From assembly GCA_016919605.1 (NCBI GenBank), contig JACXTQ010000228.1, forward strand, positions 1 to 10,509: DNA of 10,509 nucleotides. The letters run 5' to 3'. The notes under the pieces were generated by a model. It searched no databases, was not told the origin of the DNA, and worked only from the letters and a program-made list of their open reading frames with translations. This document shows, piece after piece, positions 6,383-10,509 of the stretch (within the stretch, counting starts at the first letter, position 1; each line of letters begins with the position of its first letter). This DNA comes from Methylovulum sp. (GTDB lineage: Bacteria > Pseudomonadota > Gammaproteobacteria > Methylococcales > Methylomonadaceae). Both the position numbers and the translations under genes were made by a program.

Positions 6383-6431
6383 TGGCTTGATGCGCTTGAT
6401 TGGTGGGAACTTGGTTTCCCTTTTCAAGCCA
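6383..6431. repeat. Nested inverted repeat (stem-loop within stem-loop)
   Basis: Outer arms TGGCTTGA (6383-6390) and TCAAGCCA (6424-6431) are perfect complements. Inside lies a second hairpin GGGAA (6405-6409)/TTCCC (6416-6420) followed by TTTT. The inner hairpin with T4 is terminator-like on the plus strand. A third small repeat ACTG-TTTT-CAGT (6371-6382) directly precedes it. It could be a structured RNA or a palindromic repeat element; no protein explains it. Confidence 0.45.
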
Positions 6432-6467
6432 CTCCCACACAATCTGAGCACTATTTACAAATAAGTT

Positions 6468-6501
6468 TTGCCGCTATAGGCTTATCGTGTTTATCATAGC
6501 G
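6468..6501 (+). promoter_or_regulatory. Candidate ackA promoter with overlapping inverted repeat
   Basis: TTGCCG (6468-6473), an 18-base spacer and TATCAT (6492-6497) give a modest sigma70-like promoter about 40 bases before the ackA ATG. Inverted arms CGCTAT (6472-6477) and ATAGCG (6496-6501) frame it and could bind a regulator. The prediction is weak and based on sequence only. Confidence 0.3.
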
Positions 6502-6538
6502 ATCTAAATAAGTTAACGGACTTAATGATGATAAGCTT

Positions 6539-7738
6539 ATGAACCAATGGTTATTGGTGGTCAATGTCGGTAGTACCTCGGTAAAAACTCAAGCTTTTGA
6601 TGTCAGTTTACAATCGCAAGCGGTGTTGGTGGCCGATTATGGTGATACTGGCCATGTGTCGCTTGACGGCTTGGATGGGTGTGGGCGAGTGGTTAACGAA
6701 CAATTGGGTGTTATGGATGATGTTGCCGCCGTGTTGGCGGCAGTGCTGGCACGTTGGCAAGCGTGGCTGGCGGCGACTGAAGCAGTGCTGGTCGCTATCG
6801 GGCATCGTATCGTCCACGGAGCGGACTGGTTCGAGACTATAACGCCCATCAACCCAGCCGTATTGGTACGGCTGGCGGAACTGGACGCTTATGCACCGCT
6901 ACATAACCCGTTTAACCGCTTGGGCGTGGAGCAAACGCTGGTGCGGTTTCCTGACATCGCCCAATTCGCCTTATTCGACACGGCTTTCCATCGTCACTTG
7001 CCTCTGTTTGCCAAGCGTTACGCCATCCCTGAGTCGCTATCGGCGACCCCCGCTTTTTTCCGTTATGGTTTTCATGGCCTATCTTGCCAACACAGTTTAA
7101 GCACCGCCGCGCAATGGCTAGGGGTTATGCCCTCTGCATTGAACTTGATTATCTTACATTTGGGTGGTGGTGCAAGCGCTACGGCAATACGTGCGGGTCT
7201 AAGCGTCGATACCTCAATGGGCTTTTCCCCGACCGAAGGGCTAATGATGGCGGGGCGTTGTGGCGATATTGACCCAATGATTTTGCTCACCTTGCAACAA
7301 CAGGGAATGACCTTGGCTGAACTTAATAGAGTCCTTAACCATCAGAGCGGTTTGCAAGGGGTGTGTGGCGACACCGACATGCGCCGGATTTTGCAACATG
7401 CGCAAGCAGGGGATGCTAAGGCGCAGTTGGCGATTGATATGTTTTGTTACCGGATAAAAAAATATATCGGCGCGTATTGTGCGGTGTTGGGAAATGTATC
7501 GGCTTTGGTGTTTACTGGTGGCATCGGTGAGCACGCCGCCATCATCCGCGAGCAAATAGTCGCCGGACTGGAACCGTTGGGGTTTGTGTTGGATGATACG
7601 GCCAATCAAAACCTTAACCTTAAAACCGGGGGTGATATTAGCGGTGTTGGTAGCCGGGCGCGGGTGCTGGTGATCCCCGCAGCGGAAGAGCGGGTGTGCG
7701 CGGGCTTGATGTTAGGCTTGCTGGGTCATGATGGGTAA
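6539..7738 (+). CDS. ackA: Acetate kinase (divergent)
   Basis: Interconverts acetyl-phosphate plus ADP and acetate plus ATP in the cytoplasm. Length (399) is typical. Visible motifs: NVGSTSVK (N9, S12, S14, K16), GHRIVHG (R90), LHNP (H122), FDTAFH (D147), YGFHG (H179), SVDTSMGFSP, GRCGDIDP (R240), VFTGGIGE (near 325-331) and PAAEER (E383). These match the catalytic Asn, Arg, His, Asp, Arg and Glu of well-studied acetate kinases. Differences: the nucleotide-site HLGNG is HLGGG (Asn to Gly at residue 210), GTRSGD is AGRCGD, and TNEE is AAEE. Related butyrate or propionate kinases are possible but the motif set favours acetate kinase. The start is the only nearby in-frame ATG; its ribosome site is weak. 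It lies 110 bases before xfp, whose product makes acetyl-phosphate, so the pair forms one pathway and likely one operon. Confidence 0.93.
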   Translation: MNQWLLVVNVGSTSVKTQAFDVSLQSQAVLVADYGDTGHVSLDGLDGCGRVVNEQLGVMDDVAAVLAAVLARWQAWLAATEAVLVAIGHRIVHGADWFETITPINPAVLVRLAELDAYAPLHNPFNRLGVEQTLVRFPDIAQFALFDTAFHRHLPLFAKRYAIPESLSATPAFFRYGFHGLSCQHSLSTAAQWLGVMPSALNLIILHLGGGASATAIRAGLSVDTSMGFSPTEGLMMAGRCGDIDPMILLTLQQQGMTLAELNRVLNHQSGLQGVCGDTDMRRILQHAQAGDAKAQLAIDMFCYRIKKYIGAYCAVLGNVSALVFTGGIGEHAAIIREQIVAGLEPLGFVLDDTANQNLNLKTGGDISGVGSRARVLVIPAAEERVCAGLMLGLLGHDG

Positions 7739-7848
7739 CTGTATTTTGAGCAACTATGCAAAAATATACCGCGAATTAAAAGAACAAAACGGACAAAATA
7801 GCTGTTAAATTTTCTGGATATAGTGTCCAGCGATCAACATGAGGAAGC
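7739..7848 (+). other. ackA-xfp intergenic spacer with small hairpin
   Basis: 110 A/T-rich bases. CTGGA (7814-7818)/TCCAG (7826-7830) forms a 5-base-pair hairpin about 20 bases before xfp. TATAGT (7819-7824) could be a -10 but has no -35 at proper spacing. No terminator was seen, consistent with readthrough from ackA. Confidence 0.4.
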
Positions 7849-10266
7849 ATGATGGAATCTAAAAATCACGATCAGCGTTTGTCGGCAGAGATGCTGGAGC
7901 GTATGAATGCGTATTGGCGGGCAGCCAATTATTTGGCGGTCGGGCAGATTTACCTGCTTGACAACCCGCTGTTGAAAGAGCCGTTAAAGCTGGAACATAT
8001 TAAGCCTCGCTTGCTGGGGCATTGGGGAACAACGCCTGGGTTGAATTTTATTTATGTACACCTTAACCGCCTGATTAACGCCCATGATCTAAATATGATA
8101 ATGGTTTGCGGGCCCGGGCACGGTGGGCCTGCGATATTGGCGAACAGTTGGTTGGAAGGCACTTACAGCGATTATTATCCAAGCATTTCCCAAGACAAAT
8201 GCGGCATGAAAGCCTTATTCAAGCAGTTTTCCTTTCCAGGCGGCGTACCTAGCCATGTTGCACCAGAAACGCCCGGCTCTATCCATGAGGGTGGCGAATT
8301 GGGCTACGCCTTGACCCATGCTTATGGTGCGGTGTTTGATAATCCAGATTTGATCGCCTGTTGCGTAGTCGGTGACGGCGAAGCGGAGACGGGGCCGATG
8401 GCGACGGCATGGCATTCCAACAAGTTTTTAAACCCCAAACGGGATGGGGTGGTATTGCCGATTTTGCATCTAAATGGTTACAAAATCGCCAACCCTACCA
8501 TTTTGGCGCGTATTGATGAAGACGAGCTTATCCAATTGTTCGCAGGTTACGGCTATCGTGCTTATTTGGTCGAAGGCCACGATCCTGAGATTGTCCACAC
8601 CCGCATGGCGAGTGTCCTCGACCAATGCTTGGATGAAATCATCGCTATCCAGCAACAGGCGCGGACGGGCGATCTGCCGATTACCCGCCCGATTTGGCCG
8701 ATGGTGATTTTACGCACCCCCAAAGGCTGGACGGGGCCTAGCAGTGTCGATGGCAAAAAAACCGAGGGCTTCTGGCGCTCACACCAAGTGCCGTTGGCTA
8801 ATCTGGCGGAAAATCCTGAGCATATCGAACTGCTGGAACGCTGGCTGAAAAGTTACCGCCCTGATGAGCTGTTCGATGCCCAAGGCCGTTTGATGCCGGA
8901 ATTGCTGGAGTTGGCCCCTAAAGGGACTAGACGTATTTGCGACAACCCCCATGCCAATGGCGGTTTGCTGTTGCGTGATTTACGGCTGCCCGATTATCGC
9001 TGCTATGCCGTTGATGTGCCCGTTCCTGGCGGGGTTACTGCCGAAGCCACACGGGTAATGGGGCGATTGTTGCGTGATGTCATGCGCAACAATTTGGAGC
9101 AAGGCAATTTCCGTATTTTTGGCCCCGATGAAACCGCTTCCAACCGTTGGGATGATGTCTTTGATGTTACCGCACGGGTGTGGATGGAAAAAATCCTGCC
9201 TGAGGACACCAATCTTTCGCAAGAGGGGCGGGTAATGGAAATCCTCAGCGAACATACCTGCCAAGGTTGGTTGGAAGGTTATTTGCTGACGGGTCGGCAC
9301 GGTTTTTTTTCCTGTTACGAGGCTTTTATCCATATTGTCGATTCTATGTTCAACCAACATGCGAAATGGCTGAAAACCTGTAACCGTATCGCTTGGCGGC
9401 GCCCCATCGCCTCATTGAATTACTTGCTCACCTCGCATGTCTGGCGGCAAGATCATAATGGCTTTTCCCATCAAGACCCTGGCTTTATTGACCATGTCAT
9501 CAATAAAAAGGCCGAAGTCATCCGCGTTTACCTGCCACCCGATGCCAATACCCTGCTGGTAGTCACCGATCATGTCTTGCGTAGCCGTAATTATGTCAAC
9601 GTCATTGTCGCGGGTAAGCAACCTTCGCCCCAATGGCTGAACATGGACGCGGCGATTAAGCATTGCGAAGCCGGTATCGGCGTGTGGGAATGGGCAAGCA
9701 ACGACTATGGCTGCGAGCCGGATGTGGTTATGGCCTGTGCGGGGGATGTGCCGACTTTGGAAATATTAGCGGCAGTGGATTTGTTGCGCCAGAAAGTGCC
9801 GGATTTGAAAATTCGGGTGGTCAATGTTGTCAACCTGATGCGCCTGCAACCTACGAGCGAGCATCCTAATGCTTTATCTGATAAGGATTTTGATGAGATT
9901 TTCACCAAAGACAAGCCGATAGTATTCGCCTATCACGGCTACCCGTGGTTGATTCATCGTTTGACTTACCGCCGCACCAACCACCACAATCTGCATGTGC
10001 GCGGTTACAAGGAAGAAGGTACCACTTCCACGCCGTTTGATATGGTGGTGATGAACGACATGGATCGCTTCCATTTGGCAGCGGATGTGATTGACCGAGT
10101 ACCGCGTCTAGCTTTGCAAGCCGTGTACCTTAAACAACATATCCGCGACAAACTGATCGATCATAAGCATTACATTTATAAGCATGGCGAGGATATGCCG
10201 GAGATACAGAACTGGCAGTGGCCCGCAGCGGTGGCCGAGGCCGATGATGAGGCGTTAGGGCTGTAA
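7849..10266 (+). CDS. xfp: Phosphoketolase (xylulose-5-P / fructose-6-P)
   Basis: A thiamine-diphosphate enzyme that splits xylulose-5-phosphate (and often fructose-6-phosphate) with phosphate into acetyl-phosphate plus glyceraldehyde-3-phosphate (or erythrose-4-phosphate). The 805 residues match the family. Hallmarks in order: GHWGTTPGLNF (57-67, H58), GPGHGGPA (88-95, H91), FPGGVPSH (129-136), the cofactor motif GDGEAETGP (175-183) with downstream LNGYKIANPT (208-217), SHQVP (H312), GPDETASNR (425-433) and LEGYLLTGRHGFF (476-487, E477 as proton acceptor on the cofactor). All expected catalytic His and Glu residues are present. Two adjacent ATGs exist: 7852 has the better spacing to the GAGGAAG ribosome site (7841-7847), so the product may begin one residue later. 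It follows ackA; together they convert RuMP or pentose-phosphate sugars to acetate with ATP gain. Substrate preference cannot be read from sequence. Confidence 0.97.
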   Translation: MMESKNHDQRLSAEMLERMNAYWRAANYLAVGQIYLLDNPLLKEPLKLEHIKPRLLGHWGTTPGLNFIYVHLNRLINAHDLNMIMVCGPGHGGPAILANSWLEGTYSDYYPSISQDKCGMKALFKQFSFPGGVPSHVAPETPGSIHEGGELGYALTHAYGAVFDNPDLIACCVVGDGEAETGPMATAWHSNKFLNPKRDGVVLPILHLNGYKIANPTILARIDEDELIQLFAGYGYRAYLVEGHDPEIVHTRMASVLDQCLDEIIAIQQQARTGDLPITRPIWPMVILRTPKGWTGPSSVDGKKTEGFWRSHQVPLANLAENPEHIELLERWLKSYRPDELFDAQGRLMPELLELAPKGTRRICDNPHANGGLLLRDLRLPDYRCYAVDVPVPGGVTAEATRVMGRLLRDVMRNNLEQGNFRIFGPDETASNRWDDVFDVTARVWMEKILPEDTNLSQEGRVMEILSEHTCQGWLEGYLLTGRHGFFSCYEAFIHIVDSMFNQHAKWLKTCNRIAWRRPIASLNYLLTSHVWRQDHNGFSHQDPGFIDHVINKKAEVIRVYLPPDANTLLVVTDHVLRSRNYVNVIVAGKQPSPQWLNMDAAIKHCEAGIGVWEWASNDYGCEPDVVMACAGDVPTLEILAAVDLLRQKVPDLKIRVVNVVNLMRLQPTSEHPNALSDKDFDEIFTKDKPIVFAYHGYPWLIHRLTYRRTNHHNLHVRGYKEEGTTSTPFDMVVMNDMDRFHLAADVIDRVPRLALQAVYLKQHIRDKLIDHKHYIYKHGEDMPEIQNWQWPAAVAEADDEALGL

Positions 10267-10272
10267 CCCTAT

Positions 10273-10295
10273 GTGGCGGTGCTACTTACCGCCAC
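10273..10295. terminator. Bidirectional 3' hairpin between xfp and the nir-type gene
   Basis: GTGGCGGT (10273-10280), loop GCTACTT, ACCGCCAC (10288-10295): a perfect, GC-rich 8-base-pair stem beginning 7 bases after the xfp stop and overlapping the stop codon of the convergent gene. A smaller TAGGG/CCCTA hairpin (10256-10271) spans the xfp stop. No T-run follows on either strand, so termination efficiency is uncertain, but the place is right for a shared terminator. Confidence 0.5.
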
Positions 10296-10509
10296 TGCGA
10301 AACCCTGTTTTCTTCAATATCTTGGTGCTATACAACACGTCACTGGCGCGGCACTGCTCTCCCAGTACATCGGCAATCTGTCGGATTTGCGCGTCCACGT
10401 CTTGCTGTTGTTTGCCATGCACCATGGCAAACAGGTTATACGGCCAATCCGGCAGGTGTCTGGGGCGATGGTAGCAATGGCTGACAAAATGCAGTTGCCC
10501 GACTTGCCG
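10282..10509 (-). CDS. Siroheme decarboxylase family protein (NirD/L/G/H or AhbA/B type), C-terminal part
   Basis: 75 residues of the C-terminal half are present; the start lies beyond the window. The stretch SHCYHRPRHLPDWPYNLFAMVHG (at about 10-32 of the visible part) is the signature of AsnC/Lrp-like siroheme decarboxylases, and the end VLYSTKILKKTGFR also fits. These proteins convert siroheme to 12,18-didecarboxysiroheme on the way to heme d1 (cytochrome cd1 nitrite reductase cofactor) or in the alternative heme pathway. The visible part lacks the N-terminal helix-turn-helix-like region, which would lie outside. Which subunit it is cannot be told from this fragment. It is convergent with xfp, with 15 bases between the stop codons. 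Confidence 0.85.
   Translation of the reverse strand, partial: RQVGQLHFVSHCYHRPRHLPDWPYNLFAMVHGKQQQDVDAQIRQIADVLGEQCRASDVLYSTKILKKTGFRSGGK

Larger units (their letters stand above)
5985..6538. other. 554-base intergenic region between HD-GYP gene and ackA
   Basis: No convincing gene. It should hold the divergent promoters of the HD-GYP gene (left half) and ackA (right end), plus a nested inverted-repeat element at 6383-6431. A 101-codon minus-strand frame (6146-6451) has no recognisable motifs and an odd composition, and was not accepted. The segment 6040-6075 is G/C-rich on alternate strands but matches no riboswitch I know. Confidence 0.5.

Noticed and set aside
6146..6451. Minus-strand open frame of 101 codons in the gap before ackA
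   Set aside because: No ribosome site, no recognisable motif, proline/lysine/serine-rich composition typical of chance frames, and it spans the nested inverted repeats.

Overview
The window reads as chromosomal DNA of a gammaproteobacterium, most likely a methylotroph of the Methylococcales type. This is inference from gene content: PQQ-biosynthesis genes (PQQ is the methanol dehydrogenase cofactor) lie close to an acetate kinase-phosphoketolase pair of the kind found in RuMP-cycle methanotrophs, alongside ordinary proteobacterial housekeeping genes. No 16S rRNA or other taxonomic marker is present.

Left part (1-2365): msrA (minus strand, cut by the window start) and hslO (plus strand) are divergent across an 85-base gap. 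They encode two oxidative-stress proteins, a methionine sulfoxide reductase and the redox chaperone Hsp33. A small lipoprotein gene of unknown function follows hslO after 17 bases, probably in the same operon.

Middle (2366-4736): a short IHF-beta-like gene (minus strand) has lost the arm proline typical of the family, and its 3' end lies in a 10-base tandem repeat. It is divergent from pqqD-pqqE (plus strand), which overlap by 20 bases and lack pqqA, pqqB and pqqC. The long divergent gap holds a pair of near-identical 20-base palindromic sites spaced 21 bases apart, a good sigma70-type promoter and a leader hairpin. This gap is the most interesting regulatory DNA in the window. A 219-base intergenic stretch with hairpins and no recognised gene follows pqqE.

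Right part (4737-10509): an HD-GYP (cyclic-di-GMP phosphodiesterase type) gene on the minus strand, then a 554-base gap with nested inverted repeats and no convincing gene. Next comes ackA followed by xfp on the plus strand. XFP would cleave xylulose-5-P or fructose-6-P to acetyl-phosphate, and the acetate kinase would turn this into acetate plus ATP, giving a short carbon bypass off the RuMP cycle. Convergent to xfp, and cut by the window end, is a siroheme-decarboxylase (NirD/L/G/H or AhbA/B) family gene, which points to heme d1 or alternative heme synthesis. A GC-rich hairpin sits between the two stop codons.

I found no mobile element with a recognisable transposase, no CRISPR array, no tRNA or rRNA, and no clearly undescribed multi-gene system. 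The candidates for novelty are the tandem operator pair, the aberrant IHF-like protein, the substituted acetate kinase and two structured intergenic regions.
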